Assembly (NCBI GenBank): GCA_032207245.1
Contig: CM063507.1
Span: 94,574,146-94,638,145 of the forward strand
DNA: 64,000 bases
Source: Pardosa pseudoannulata
Lineage: Eukaryota; Arthropoda; Arachnida; Araneae; Lycosidae
Direction: 5' to 3'
In this document: in pieces, positions 11,268 through 22,739 of the stretch
Layout of the letters: each line of letters starts with the position of its first letter
Numbering within the stretch: the stretch's first letter is position 1
Notes under the pieces: generated by a model
Databases searched by the model: none
What the model was told of the DNA's origin: nothing
The model's input: only the letters and a program-made list of their open reading frames with translations
Translations under genes and position numbers: made by a program

Positions 11268-11916
11268 TACAGGGGATAATACGACATTTTGAATCAACAG
11301 TACTTTTTAGTGGACATTTTGTTGTCGAAATATTTTACTAATAACCCAAACAATTACTTCTCCCCGTTAATCTGTTTTTTCTTTCAGCATAATTTCCTTC
11401 ATTGTATATAATGCCGAACTACAGATGAATGGGTCGAGTTTTTAAATATGTTTTAAATATTGTTTAAATATTGTGTGTAGCTTCAAGTTTTTTTTTGTGC
11501 AAAAATATTTATAGTTTTATTTGTTCTTTGAAGAAAAGGAGTCGAAATGTCCCCTTTTAAAACCTCAAATGTAATAGAAAAAGCTAAGTATACGAGCTTT
11601 ACTTTGACTGAGTGTATAATAAACGTAATGCTAATATCACATCCGAATAAGTGTTCAAAAGGGGTAAAGGAAGTTGAATAAATCACGAGACTTAACGATA
11701 ACGAAAAACTTAACGATAATTTCGGCGTAACTAAAAAAATTTTTGAATTATCTTTCTAAATGAACTCAACGTGATTCTAAACTAGTATTTATGCTAGTGT
11801 TTTAAATATTTTGTTTAAATATTATGTATAGCTTTATGTTCGTTTAAAAATATTTACAGTTTTTTATTTGTTCTTTGGTTAAAAGGAGTTAAAATATTCC
11901 TGTTTAAAACATCAAA
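11268..11916. repeat. Spacer unit X1 of the Helitron tandem array
   Basis: This non-coding spacer resembles those at 13060, 14416 and 16010: 'gttttaaatattttgtttaa', then 'tttactttgactgagtgt' and 'gttgaataaatcacgaga'. It also contains an internally deleted Helitron 3' segment ending 'tatgctagt' near 11798. The ORFs are short and not conserved. Confidence 0.55.
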
Positions 11917-12371
11917 TCCCTTATATAATAATAGCCTAAGTTATCTGTCCGCAAATTTATGAAGCGGTTGGACCTGGAATGGATGCAGACATCCATTCAA
12001 AGCGAATAAAGTTTATCTTCTCCTAAACTATCGATCCGATTTTTTTTCTAGCAAAATAAATTTGTATAACTATGCTACATATCACTGTCGTTTTAAAAAA
12101 ATACTGTCGTCTTAAAAACCCGTTTTATCGCGAAATCCCCTTTCGAGAATTTAATGCCCTTTCGAGAATTTTTAATGCGGTTATTCAAGTCCTATTTTCT
12201 CCGGTTAAAAGCAGGCGATTAAATTTAACCATTTATCACTTAATAAATAGGTAAAAATAACATTTTTTTTCTAGCATTATGACGTCATTCCTTTAACCAT
12301 CTCATATAATCATTTCTTGTTTTAAATTATTTAAATATCGCGTGCATTATTTTCATACGTTTTATCGCTGA
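11917..12371 (+). mobile_element. Helitron-like copy, 3' truncated
   Basis: It starts A/TCCCTTATATAATAATAG and follows the family as far as 'catacgttttatcgctga', where the next copy's A/TCCCC begins. The 3' half is missing. Confidence 0.65.
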
Positions 12372-13059
12372 TCCCCTATATAATAATAGCCTAAGGTGTC
12401 TGTCGGCAAATTTTTGAAGCGGTTGTACCTGGAATGGATTCCTCGGCTAAGGGCAGGCGATTAAATTTATCAATTTATTCACGTAATAAATAGGTAAAAA
12501 TAACATTTTTTTTCCTAGCATTATGACGTCATTCCTTTAACCATCTCATATAATCATTTCTTGTTTTAAATTATTTAAATATCGCGTGCATTATTTTCAT
12601 ACGTTTTATCGCTGAACTTACATATTAAGCCAATAATTTTCTTTTATATTTGACTTAAATAATAGATTAAGTATATAAGTGATAATTTTAAATTCAATCA
12701 TCGATTATTTTTTGTTGTAATGAAAATTTTATCATCGGTATTAACAATAAATTCTTTTCATATAAGTCGAGGACTACTAAATATCTAACTTTTAATTTAT
12801 ATATATTTGGAAATTAAGAAGTTTGTTTGTTTGTTATACATAACCACATGGTTTGACTAAATGAATTCAATGTGATTCTAAACTGCATTACAGGATCGGG
12901 AGACTCTAGAGGAGTATGACGATAAATAAATTATTGAGAGTGAACCAGATAGTTCTCAGCCAAAAAACAAACCATTTTTTGGCTGCCTCATTGGGTACTT
13001 AACAGTTCTGGAATATTAAAAATTTTACTAATCCCGTCATATGATGGGCTGTATGCTAG
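12372..13059 (+). mobile_element. Helitron-like copy, full-ended with internal deletion
   Basis: TC at 12372 is preceded by A, and CTAG at 13056-13059 is followed by T. The 3' palindrome is CCCGTCATATGATGGG, with one change. The usual segment between the 'ggaatgga' block and 'gggcaggcgattaaattt' is deleted. Confidence 0.75.
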
Positions 13060-13614
13060 TTGAACAATAAATGGTTGAGTATGCGAAATTTACTTTGACT
13101 GAGTGTGTAATAAACGCAATGCTAATATCACATCAGAATGTAGTGTTCAAAAAGGGGTAAAAGAAGTTGAATAAATCACGAGACCATTCGTGAGTCGTAC
13201 CTCAGTAAATCACCTCAAGGTTTGGGGTTATCTGGGTAACCTCTTGTACTGCAGCTCACGATATTTCTTTATGGAGAGGGAGGTCCTGCGATGCCAGCCA
13301 TTATGCTAAATTCTGACGGCAATGAAATATTAATGCGTGGGTGCACGATGCTCTTGATAATCTCTCGCCGTTTTGTTTGGCCAAAGGAAATTCCTTAATG
13401 CTTTCTTTATCTGACGTTTCTGATTTCACTAACATCTGTTACGGCTTTCGATACAAATCTGTTTTTTTAATAACTCATTCATTGTATTAGTTTCTTACTG
13501 AAACAAATTAGAATAACGACAAAAGGCAATGCATTTTTTTTTTAAGTTTTCTGTGCGTGATGGATATTATGCAAGATTTTCCAGTACTATGTATCAGTGT
13601 AGTAACAAATCTCA
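13060..13614. repeat. Spacer unit X2 of the Helitron tandem array
   Basis: Nearly identical to 14727-15290 over most of its length. It includes 'cctcaaggtttggggttatc' and the self-complementary piece 'ggttatctgggtaacc'. Origin unknown. It contains no convincing gene: the open frames differ between copies through indels. Confidence 0.6.
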
Positions 13615-14415
13615 TCCCCTATATAATAATAGTCTAAGTTACCTGTCCGTCTGTCCTCGAATTTATGAAGCGGTTGGACCTCGAATGGATAGAGGCATCC
13701 ATTTTTGATGAGTTAGGGTTAGCAACTTTCGAAATCCACTCCTTTCCCCCTTTTCTAGTATTTAATGCCATTATTTCAAGCCCCATTTTCATCGGTTAAG
13801 ATGAGGCGACTAAATTTATCAATTTGTCACATAAGTAAAAATATCCTTTTTTCTAACATTATGACGTCAGTCTTTTAACCATCTCATTTAATCATTTCCT
13901 ATTTTAAATTCTTTAAATATCGTCTGCATTATTTTCATACGCTTTATCAGTGAACTTAGATGTTACGTCAATAATTTTGTTTTATATTTGACTTAAATAA
14001 CAGATTAGGTACATATCTGATAATTTTAAATTTTATCATAAATTGTTTGTTGCCATGAAAATTTTATCACTGGTATTAACAACAAATTCTATCTACCTCC
14101 AGGGTGTAGTGGAAATGACAGTTTTACTTCTTTCCTTCCATTAATTACTGTGGCAAAAAAATCTGGAAGAACTGAACGATAATTTCGACGTAGCTAAGGA
14201 AAATTTGAATTTTCTTTCTAAAGGAATTCAACGGGATTCTAAACTGCATTCACAGTATCGGAAGACTTTAGAGGAGTATGAAGATAAATTATTGAGCGTG
14301 TACCAGATAATTCTCAGCCAAAAAACAAACCATTATTTTACCTGTCTCATAAGGTATTTTACACTTAATACTTAAAAATTTTACTGATAGCGTCATATGA
14401 AGAACTAAATGCTAG
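13615..14415 (+). mobile_element. Helitron-like copy, longest in the array
   Basis: A/TCCCCTATATAATAATAGT begins at 13615, and CTAG/T ends at 14415, giving 801 bp. The 3' hairpin has decayed to 'tagcgtcatatgaagaa'. This copy shows the full family order and is the best template for finding others. Confidence 0.75.
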
Positions 14416-15290
14416 TGTTTTATATATTTTGTTTAAATATTATGTATAGCCTCATGTTCTTAGAGTAAAAATATTTATAGTTTTATTTGTTCCTTGAGGA
14501 AAAGAAGTTAAAATATAATTGGGAAGAACTTAACGATAATTTCGACGTAACTAAGAAAATTTTGAATTATCTTTCTAAATGAATTCAACGTGATTCTAAA
14601 CTAGTGTTTGCTAGTGTTTTAAATATTTTGTTTCAATATTATGTATAGCTTTAAGTTCGTTTAAAAATATTTACAGTTTTATTTGTTGTTTGGTTAAAAG
14701 TAGTTAAAATATTCCTGCTTAAAACATCAAATTGAACAATAAAAGGTTGAGTATGCGAAATTTACTTTGAGTGTGTAATAAACGCAATGCTAATATCACA
14801 TCCGAATATAGTGTTATTCAGAAGGGGTAAAGGAAGTTGAATAAATCACGAGACCATTCGTGAGTCGTAGCTCAGTAAATCACCTCAAGGTTTGAGGTTA
14901 TCTGGGTAACCTCTTGTACTGCGGCTCACGATATTTCTTTATGGAGAGGGAGGTCCTGCGATGCCAGCCATTATGCTAAATTCTGACGGCAATGAAATAT
15001 TAATGCGTGGGTGCACGATGCTCTTGATAATCTCTCGCCGTTTTGTTTGGCCAAAGGAAATTCCTTAATGCTTTTTTTATCTGACGTTTCTGATTTCACT
15101 AACATCTGTTACGGCTTTCGATACAAATCTATTTTTTTATACCTCATTCGTTATATCAGTTTCTTACTAAAACAAATTAGAATAACGACAACAGGCATTA
15201 ATGAAATTTTTTTAAGCTTTCGCTGCTTGATGGATGTTATGCAAGATTTTCCAGGTACTATGCATCAGTGTAGTAAAAAAAAAAATCTCA
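14416..15290. repeat. Spacer unit X3 of the Helitron tandem array
   Basis: It starts with a repeated 'gttttaaatattttgttt' module, contains a short deleted Helitron end near 14600-14636, then repeats the X2 sequence. The 96-codon open frame at 15011-15301 is not preserved in X2 or X4 and is not called as a gene. Confidence 0.55.
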
Positions 15291-16009
15291 TCCCTATATA
15301 ATAATAGCCTAAGTTATCTGTTTTTCTGTCCTCGAATTTCTGGAATGGATAAAGACATTCATATTGGATTCTTGGTGAGTTAGGGTTAGCAAAATTTAAA
15401 AGGAGTTAAGTTTATCTTCTTCTAAACTATCGATCCAATTCTAAAATAAATTGGTATAAATATGCTTCATATCATAACGAAAAATACTGACGTCTTTAAT
15501 CCACCCTTTTCATGCCATTATTTCAAGCCCTATTTTCCCCGGTTAAGAGCAGGCGATTAATTTTATCTATTTATCATATTATAAGTAGATGAAAATAATT
15601 TTTTTTTCCGAGCATTATGACGTCATTTCTTTAACCGTCTCATTGAATAATTTGTTATTTTAAATTATTTAAATATCGTCTGCATTATTTCCATACTTTT
15701 TATCATTGAACTTAGATATGACGCAAGTAATTTTCAATTGTATTTGACTTAAATAATAGATTAGGTACATATCTGATAATTGTAAATTGAATCATCGATT
15801 ATTTTTGTTGCAATGGAAATTTTATCACCGATATTGACAGCAAATTCTACCTCCAGGGTGTAATGGAAATGATAGCTTCATTCCTTTACTCCCATTAATG
15901 ACTGTGGCAAAAAAATTGGGAAAAACTTAGAGAATTTCGACGTAACTAAGAAAATTTTGAATTATCTTTCTAAATGAATTCAACGTGATTCTAAACTAGT
16001 GTTTGCTAG
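15291..16009 (+). mobile_element. Helitron-like copy
   Basis: It begins A/TCCCTATATAATAATAGCC and ends CTAG/T at 16009. The last 3' segment, including the hairpin, is replaced by 'ctaaactagtgtttgctag'. Confidence 0.7.
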
Positions 16010-16461
16010 TGTTTTAAATATTTTGTTTAAATATTATGTATAGCTTTAAGTTCTTTTTAAAATATTTATAGTTTTATTTGTTCTTTGATTAAAAATATTT
16101 AAAATATTCCTGTTTAAAACCTCAAATTGAACAATTAAAAGCTGAATATACGAGCTTTACTTTGACTGAGTATATAATAAACGTAATGCTAATATCACAT
16201 CCGAATATAGTGTTCAAAAATTTGTTTGGCCAGAAAAAAATTCCTTAATGCTTTCTTTATCTGACGTTTCTGATTTCACTAACATCTGTTACGGCTTTCG
16301 ATACAAATCTGTTTTTTATACCTCATTCTTTATATCAGTTTCTCACTAAAACAAATTAGAATAACGACAAATGCATTAATGAATTTTTTTGTAAAGCTTT
16401 TAATGAGTGATGGATATTATGCAAGCTTTTCCAGGTATTATGTATTAGTGTAGTAAACTCA
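16010..16461. repeat. Spacer unit X4, shortened
   Basis: Same module order as X2 and X3, but about 300 bp are deleted between 'agtgttcaaaaa' and 'tttgtttggcc'. Confidence 0.55.
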
Positions 16462-16968
16462 TCCCCTATATAATAATAGCCCAAGTTATCTGTCCGTCTG
16501 TCCTCATATTTCTGAAGCGGTTGGATCTGGAATGGATAGAGGGATCCATATTGGATACTTGGTGAGTTAGGGTTAGCAAAATTCAAAGCGAGTTAAGTTT
16601 ATCTTTTCCTAAACTATCGATCCAATTTTAAAAGAAATTGGTATAAATATGCTTCATCAACGAAAAATACTGACGTCCTTAATCCACCCTTTTTCCAGTT
16701 TTCAGACGTTTCATACCATTATTTCAAGCGCTATTTACCCAGTTAAGAGCAGGCGATTTATTTTATCTATTTATCACATAAGTAGATGAAAATAACCTAT
16801 TTTTGTAACATTATGGCGTCATTCCTCACATTTAATAATTTCTTCTTTTAAATTATTTAAATAGAATCTGCATTATTTCCACCCGTTTTATCACTGAACT
16901 TAGATACTACGTAAACAATTTTCTTTTATATTTGGCTTAAATAATAGGTTACGTACATATGTGATAAT
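16462..16968 (+). mobile_element. Helitron-like copy, 3' truncated
   Basis: It begins A/TCCCCTATATAATAATAGCC and follows the family to 'acatatgtgataat', where it is cut off at a GC-rich inverted repeat. Confidence 0.7.
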
Positions 16969-17020
16969 GTCTGAGCTGAAGGAGGGGAGAGGTTTAACCC
17001 TCCCCTCCTTGAGCTCAGAC
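16969..17020. repeat. GC-rich imperfect hairpin
   Basis: The arms GTCTGAGCTGAAGGAGGGG.. and ..CCCCTCCTTGAGCTCAGAC pair over about 23 bases with one or two mismatches around a short 'tttaa' loop. It sits exactly where the Helitron-like copy is interrupted, so it is probably the terminus of an unrecognised element. Confidence 0.7.
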
Positions 17021-17264
17021 AAAATGACAAAAATGAAAAATTTAGTAGAAATTATGCGGGCTATTATTTTTCAGAATTGGCACACTCCAAAGTTGAAGAT
17101 ATATTTTTTTATTCTAACAAAAATCTTCCTGCGTATTCCAAAAGGGGGGAAGGTCTTAAAATACAAATAGTGCTTTATTACATGCTCTAATTTCTTTTAG
17201 TAGTTTCAGAAAACTATGAACCCCTCCTTTCAAAAAATTCTCTGTACGCCACTAGTCTTTTGTA
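17021..17264. other. Unassigned, possible DNA-transposon remnant
   Basis: It ends in 'cctttcaaaaaattctctgt' and 'acgccacta', which reversed reads AGTGGCGTACAGAG, a common type of transposon terminus. No matching partner end was found. Confidence 0.3.
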
Positions 17265-17273
17265 TTGTAGTTT

Positions 17274-17448
17274 GCGAACGATGGCCGAATAGTTAGGGTG
17301 CTGGCCTTCGGAACCGGAGTTCGTAGGCTCAAATTTCACAGTGGCATGGATGTTCGTAGCCGTTCGGAATCGGCTTTAAGCAATAGGTTCCGGTCTCATT
17401 AGCCCTCGTTGCAAAAAGTAGACCGTAGCGCTCAAAACCAAACCAAAC
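17274..17448 (+). mobile_element. tRNA-derived SINE
   Basis: Same family as 2486-2668. The A box has one change (TGGCCGAATAGTTAGG) and the B box has decayed (ggctcaaattt). A 9-bp target duplication TTGTAGTTT lies at 17265-17273 and 17449-17457. Confidence 0.85.
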
Positions 17449-17457
17449 TTGTAGTTT

Positions 17458-17610
17458 ACCACTGCCTTAATTTCTGTTATTGTGTAACTCTATTTGTGGT
17501 GGTTATTCTTTCTCGTACTAGTTCTAATTTTTTTCACTCTGTAAATTGCTTACCTCATGTCCTTGAAGGATCCAGGACCATAAAGCTTTATAAAACCAAC
17601 CACTACGTAT
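17458..17610 (+). mobile_element. Probable LINE 3' tail
   Basis: The sequence ending 'ggaccataaagctttataaa' then 'accaaccac' resembles the tail at 50830-51090 that follows identifiable LINE reverse transcriptase and RNase H. No coding sequence remains. Confidence 0.45.
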
Positions 17611-18061
17611 AAGAGAAAGTAAAAATACTGATTTTCCTCCTTCTCTTGAAATATCTTAAAGTTCCCAGAGAGGCAAGCTTTCCAGTTGTTTTTCGTTGAT
17701 GTGTATATTATGTAAATGGTGCGTTTTATTTTTCCTGTGTTCCCAAATTCGAACTTGTTTCACCCATTTCTTCATAAATATTTATTTGCTTGGATAATGG
17801 CCAGGAATTGCTCACGATTGTTCCGATAAAGGCCAAGCTCGCTTTTAAATTGATTATTCCCGCAGCTGAAATAAATTTCTTTTGCATTCGGAATTCAATA
17901 GACAGATTTTCGTCCAAGGCTCTCCGTCAATTTTTATTTTCGATTTTTTTTAAGTTCGTTATTTTTATTTTTTTGTATCAACCACCGTTTTGTGTTTGTT
18001 ACAATTAATCTAGTTTGGCATTGTATGTCGCAAATGAAGACTGTGCCAATAAGCTTCAACT
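17611..18061. other. Unassigned spacer before the mariner element
   Basis: Only short open frames on both strands that overlap each other; no family match is recognised. Confidence 0.4.
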
Positions 18062-18135
18062 TAACAGTTGGGATGAAAAGTTCGTAGGCTAACACAAAAA
18101 ATTTTTTTTGATAAAATTTGATTTTATTATTTAAT

Positions 18136-20060
18136 TCAGTTACCTTCAAGGGCTATATAACGATTATAGTTGTCATACAATTTTTCGATTCCATTTTTAT
18201 AGTACGAATTGTCTTTAGCCTCAAAATAGGCCTCCATTTCGGCGATTACTTCTTCATCAGAGCTAAATTTTCTTCCAGCGAGCATTCTTTTGATGTATGA
18301 GGACAGGAAAAAGTCGCTAAAGGCCAGATCTGGAGAATATGGTGCATGTGGAAGCAATTCGAAGCCCAATTTATATAATTTTGCCGTCCTTTTCACTGAC
18401 TTGTGACACTGTGCATTGTCTTGATGAAACAACACTTTCTTCTTCAAATGGGGTCATTTTACCGCGATTTCGTCCTTTAAACGCCCCAATAACGCTATGT
18501 AATAGTCGCTGTTGATGGTTTTTCTCTTTTTAAGATAGTCTATGAATAATATACCATGCCATCCCAAAATACTGATGCCATAACCTTGCCAGTCGACTGT
18601 TGCGGGTTATTCCATGTGAAATCAACACAATTTTAGAACAAATTATATCTGACCCCCTCCAATTTTGATTAAATTTGGTATAGTAAGTGACTTCATGGTA
18701 ACAAAGAAAATCCCCAAATCTTATGTTCAAATAATTGGTTTGGGAGTTATAAGGCTTTAAAGTTGCCAGATTTGTCTAAAAAATACACAATCGGCATACC
18801 TTTAAATTACACTTGCTACTCACCTAATTAAGCTAGAGATATGTGCAAGGTGTTATTTTAAACCTTTTTTAATGGGCTTTCATATGGTATACAACACAAG
18901 ACTTGAAAATTTTTTTAAAGATTTAAATTTAAATTAAAATTTAAAATTTAAATTTCTCAAAAAGGTAAGTTTTTAAAATTTTGAAAAAAATCTCAAAAAT
19001 TGCTCATATTATTGTTAATTAATCCCCCAAGTTTCATGTTGGGATCATAATGGGATCACAAGCTACAAAAGTTTTTTGTTTGATATATTTACTATTGCAA
19101 TAACGAAAATGAGAACATGCATTCATTACTTTTAATCTAACTCATCTGTATAGGATGGCATTAATGTTTACACACTACCTTATCGACATATACTCTAGTA
19201 AATAGTACATTTAACATTTGTGAAGATTTTAGAATGAAGAAAAATTATTAAAGTGCATTACTTTTGATAGATGGTGCTACTTATTTAGTTGAAACTGGTA
19301 GAAAGCTTTATGTGTTTTGAGAATTTCTACTTTAGAAAGAATATACATTGGTCCTGTTAGAGTTCAAGGATTCACCTTACACATAACATCTGAAATTACT
19401 CCGAAACCAATTATTATTTGAACATAAGATTTGGGGATTTTCTTTATTACAATGAAGTCACTTACTATACCAAATTTAATCAAAATTGGAAGGGGTCAGA
19501 TAGAAACCTTGTGTTGATTTGGTATGGAATTACCCTTGCGTCTTTCAACGTTTTGGAGTCGGTTGTGTCACGTGCAGAGACTGTCGATTGGACTCCGGTG
19601 TAAAATAACAGAGCCATGTTTCATCCATTGTCACATATCGACGCATAAATTTGGGTTTATTATGATTAAACAACTTTAAACATAGCTCACAATCATCAGT
19701 TCGTTGATGGTTTTGGTCGATTTTGAGCTCGCGTGGCAGCCACTTTGCACAGAGCTCTCGCATATCCCAAATATTCATTCAAGATAAGTCCAACACGTTC
19801 CTTTTATACCTTTAGAGTCTCATATACTTCAATCAACTTTACTTTACGGTTATCCAAAATTATTTTGTGGACTTTTTTGATGTGTTCGTTGGCAACAGCC
19901 TCTTTGAGCCCGTCCACTGCGTCCATCGTTCCCGGTGCTCATTACTCCTCGTTTAAACTTATCAAACCATTTCTCAACGGTTCATGTTCCTCGTGCAGAG
20001 TCCGAATAATGTTTATCAAGCCAAGTCTTGGCTTCAACAATAATTTTTTCGCTAAAAACT
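18136..20060 (-). pseudogene. mariner transposase, broken (DD34D)
   Basis: The C-terminal block (18136-18447) contains HQDNAQCHKS and YSPDLAFSDFF. The two aspartates are separated by 34 residues, which is the mariner signature. The fragment LAGRKFSSDEEVIAEMEAYF is typical of the mariner C-terminus. The block at 19545-19778 holds TMDETWLCYF, with the first catalytic aspartate. The N-terminal DNA-binding part is expected up to about 20060 but is frame-broken. All three catalytic aspartates survive, yet the ORF is split by the insertion and several frame changes, so no functional enzyme is expected. Confidence 0.88.
18604..19535. mobile_element. Long-TIR DNA element nested in mariner, 4-bp TSD
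   Basis: The arms of about 145 bp at 18604-18748 and 19391-19535 are inverted copies of each other. Termini are GGGTTATTCC and GGAATTACCC. The flanking TTGC (18600-18603 and 19536-19539) is a single copy in an intact mariner frame. The interior has no coding capacity. The superfamily is not identified. Confidence 0.82.
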
Positions 20061-20361
20061 AATACTTTATTAATACACGAAATTCCTTATTATACATTGT
20101 TTTCAAACTAACGAAAGTTGCTTCACTCAAAATACTATATTTCACAAACTAATAGTCCGACAGCTGTCAAATTTATACACGTGTCTTTCGAAGGTTAGGA
20201 CTAACTGAAAATCATATGGATTTAATACTAGTAGCGCCATCTGTGAGTCAGTCTACGAATTTTTCAGCCCACCTGTTAAGTTTCTTTCTTTATACAAAGT
20301 AAAAGAAGTATTGTAACAGCGAAAATATTTCTTTTTTTGTGCCAATTTCAACGGAAATTTT

Positions 20362-20541
20362 GGGCCGAACGCTGGCCGATTGGTTAGGGCGCTGACCGTC
20401 GGTATCGGAGTTTGTGGGTTCGAATCCCACTATGGCATGGATGTTTGTAGCCGTTCGGAATCGGCTTTAAGCAGTAGGTCCCGGTCTCATTAGCCCTCGT
20501 GTGCAAAACAGTAGACCGTAGCGCTCCAAACCAAACCAAAC
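20362..20541 (+). mobile_element. tRNA-derived SINE
   Basis: A box TGGCCGATTGGTTAGG, B box GGTTCGAATCCC and a ccaaaccaaacc tail. The duplication CAACGGAAATTTT lies at 20349-20361 and 20542-20554. It splits a dispersed repeat also seen near 330-420. Confidence 0.9.
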
Positions 20542-20727
20542 CAACGGAAATTTTGACTATGCCTGAATCCATTTTGACTAGTTTGCTCTTCACACCTGTA
20601 TGTACGTACAAAAAAACTATTAATTAGGAAACTTAATACCTCCATTTTGACTGTCATTGAATCAGGGTCGCAAGGAGTATTTTAAGAATTAACGAAAAGT
20701 CTATAAAAAAAGAATTATGCAAAGATG

Positions 20728-21241
20728 TTAACCCTTTAATGCCTGGCGTATCATTTTAGATACGGCTAAAAATAGCTTGTAGAGTTTTTATGTTTTCTTA
20801 GAACAAATTTCCCTTTTTTGAGAGTAGGTAATGGGCAATCTTATAAACAATCTACGAAATTTTCAAGTAATTTCTATTATTTATATTTTTTTTCATTTAG
20901 ATCTAGATTTTATGATTTTTCGATCAGCGCTCATAAATTTACTTTTTCGGCAGGTACAGACTGAGATCATGACAAATTTGCTTTTTCCATTACACTACAG
21001 CATTTTGCAGAGATTATTTTACCTGCAATATCAAATAAATCTTTTTTCAGGAAGTTTTTCCTTTTTTTATAAATGTCACTCTATGTTTAACACGATAACT
21101 GATCACTAACGTGACATGCTCTAGTATTCAAAATTGTTTGATCTTCAAATTTATTTCGTTCTGTACAGTCCATATTAACTTAGATTTAAGATAGGCTCCG
21201 AAATGTAATCGGCAGAAATGACTTAGGCGTTAAAGGGTTAA
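20728..21241. mobile_element. piggyBac-like MITE, family 3
   Basis: TTAACCCTTTAATGCCT at 20728 pairs with AGGCGTTAAAGGGTTAA ending at 21241 (16 of 17). The 514-bp element has a subterminal hairpin (GTATC/GATAC) at 20748-20763, 20 bp from the left end. No transposase is present. Confidence 0.82.
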
Positions 21242-21247
21242 GTGATT

Positions 21248-22739
21248 TTAACCGTTTGAGTGCTGAAGAGTTTTCTTATATGCTAATAGTACGGAATGCG
21301 TAGTAATTTTTTAGGAGAACAATAGAAATTGTTATAATTAACATTAATTATTATATAACAAGTCATTTTTACCAACAAAATTATTCTTTATTCTCACTTA
21401 TCACAAGAATGTTTTGCTGCACAAATTCCATCAATTCTTTTTTTACATATAGCGGTAATATAGTTGTATCGTCTAATTCCATTACCATTTTTTTACTGCA
21501 TACATCACATTATCGCAAGTTTCGCCTAGGCAAATTTTTCTAAAGAAAACTTTGTACTTATTGGTAGTCTTCCTTTTTCATTTTTGTTTGCTAACCATTC
21601 CTCCTGTATAGCATCAATATGATCAGTATATCACATGTTGAGAAAGGGAAAACAGTTTCTAGTTTCTATAAAACAACGAAAAGTTTTTTTTACTTAAAAT
21701 AAATAAATAAAACACGCTCATTTTGTCTACCGTACCACAATCCACGACTCTACTGCATTACTACTTACCACTGTATTGTATTTTAATTCTTATATTCACG
21801 GTTTTCGCGCACCTGGAAAGCCGGGGAAAGTCATGGAAAATCATGGATTTAGACAATGGATTAATTTTGTCATGGAAAGTCATGATTTTCTAAGTAAAAT
21901 GAGTAAAAGTCATGGGAAGTCATGGATCCTCTGAGCTACAAATTAAGAAAAACCAAGAAATGCCTCTGCAAGTGAATTTCCTTTCTGTTCGCCAAGGAAA
22001 CTCAAAACGAGCAAGCTTAATAGGTGGGTAAATATATAAGTATATTATTCTGGCTTTTTCTTAAATTATAAATTAAATTTTTATTAATATAATAATAATA
22101 ATAATAATTATTATTTAATAAAAATTAGTTAAGATTTTACTACAAAATATAAGCTTATCTGTAGGGCTATTATATATAAACGCTATAGGGTTATCGTGTT
22201 TGTCTAATTATTCTTGGTCACCTCGATAATACCTAAGTACTACTGAATTCGAATTGGAAATTTTTTGCATTCAGAAAATTGCTATATGATAAACCTTAGG
22301 TATGTAGATACAACAATTTATTTATTTATATATATGAGTTTATAAACATTTATAAAGTATTTTTTATCATAAATTTTTGTAATTTCTCTAAAAGAATATA
22401 TTTTATTTGTATGTATATGTGAATTTTTATTCATATGTACTTTAACAAAATATTTTTAAAGTCATGGAAAATAATCTTCTAAAGTCAGGGAAAGTCGTGG
22501 ATTTGAAAAATTTTATTTTGGCGGATACACTGTATATTATTAAAAATCCCAATTGAGTAAAATGAATACAAACTGCGATTGATATGAATTCAACTGCTCT
22601 CAATAGATGCGAAAATTATACTAATCAACAACAGCGTCTAAGCATTTTCGATACAAAACAAGAGAAGAAGCGTCGTGCTTCTCCGCATTTTTGTACATAA
22701 CACGCGAAGCTCAATAGCGCTTCGCACTCAAACGGTTAA
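21248..22739. mobile_element. piggyBac-like element, family 4, with nested insertion
   Basis: A perfect 16-bp TIR TTAACCGTTTGAGTGC / GCACTCAAACGGTTAA, bounded by TTAA. It lies only 6 bp from family 3's right end. A subterminal hairpin GCGAAGC/GCTTCGC is at 22704-22725. Removing the nested element leaves about 750 bp with no coding capacity. Confidence 0.82.
21797..22532. mobile_element. Nested non-autonomous DNA element with 6-bp TSD, copy 2
   Basis: It starts CACGGTTTTCGCGCACC and ends GGCGGATACACTG, and is flanked by TATATT on both sides (21791-21796 and 22533-22538). It is colinear with 5203-5975, including repeated 'aagtcatgga' motifs near both ends. Confidence 0.82.

Larger units (their letters stand above)
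18064..20276 (-). mobile_element. mariner (Tc1/mariner) element interrupted by another transposon
   Basis: The TIRs ACAGTTGGGATGAAAAG.. (18064) and ..TTTTTCAGCCCACCTGT (ending 20276) are about 27 bp, imperfect, and flanked by TA at both ends. The minus strand carries transposase remains of the DD34D type. A 932-bp element at 18604-19535 splits it. Without that insertion it is about 1.28 kb, the normal size for mariner. Confidence 0.9.

Noticed and set aside
15011..15301. 96-codon open frame starting MHDALDNLSPF
   Set aside because: The paralogous spacers at 13340 and 16240 have indels that destroy it, and no domain is recognised.
21797..22532. Repeated 'aagtcatgga' as coding or regulatory repeats
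   Set aside because: The repeats are shared exactly with the mobile copy at 5203-5975 and are part of the transposon termini.
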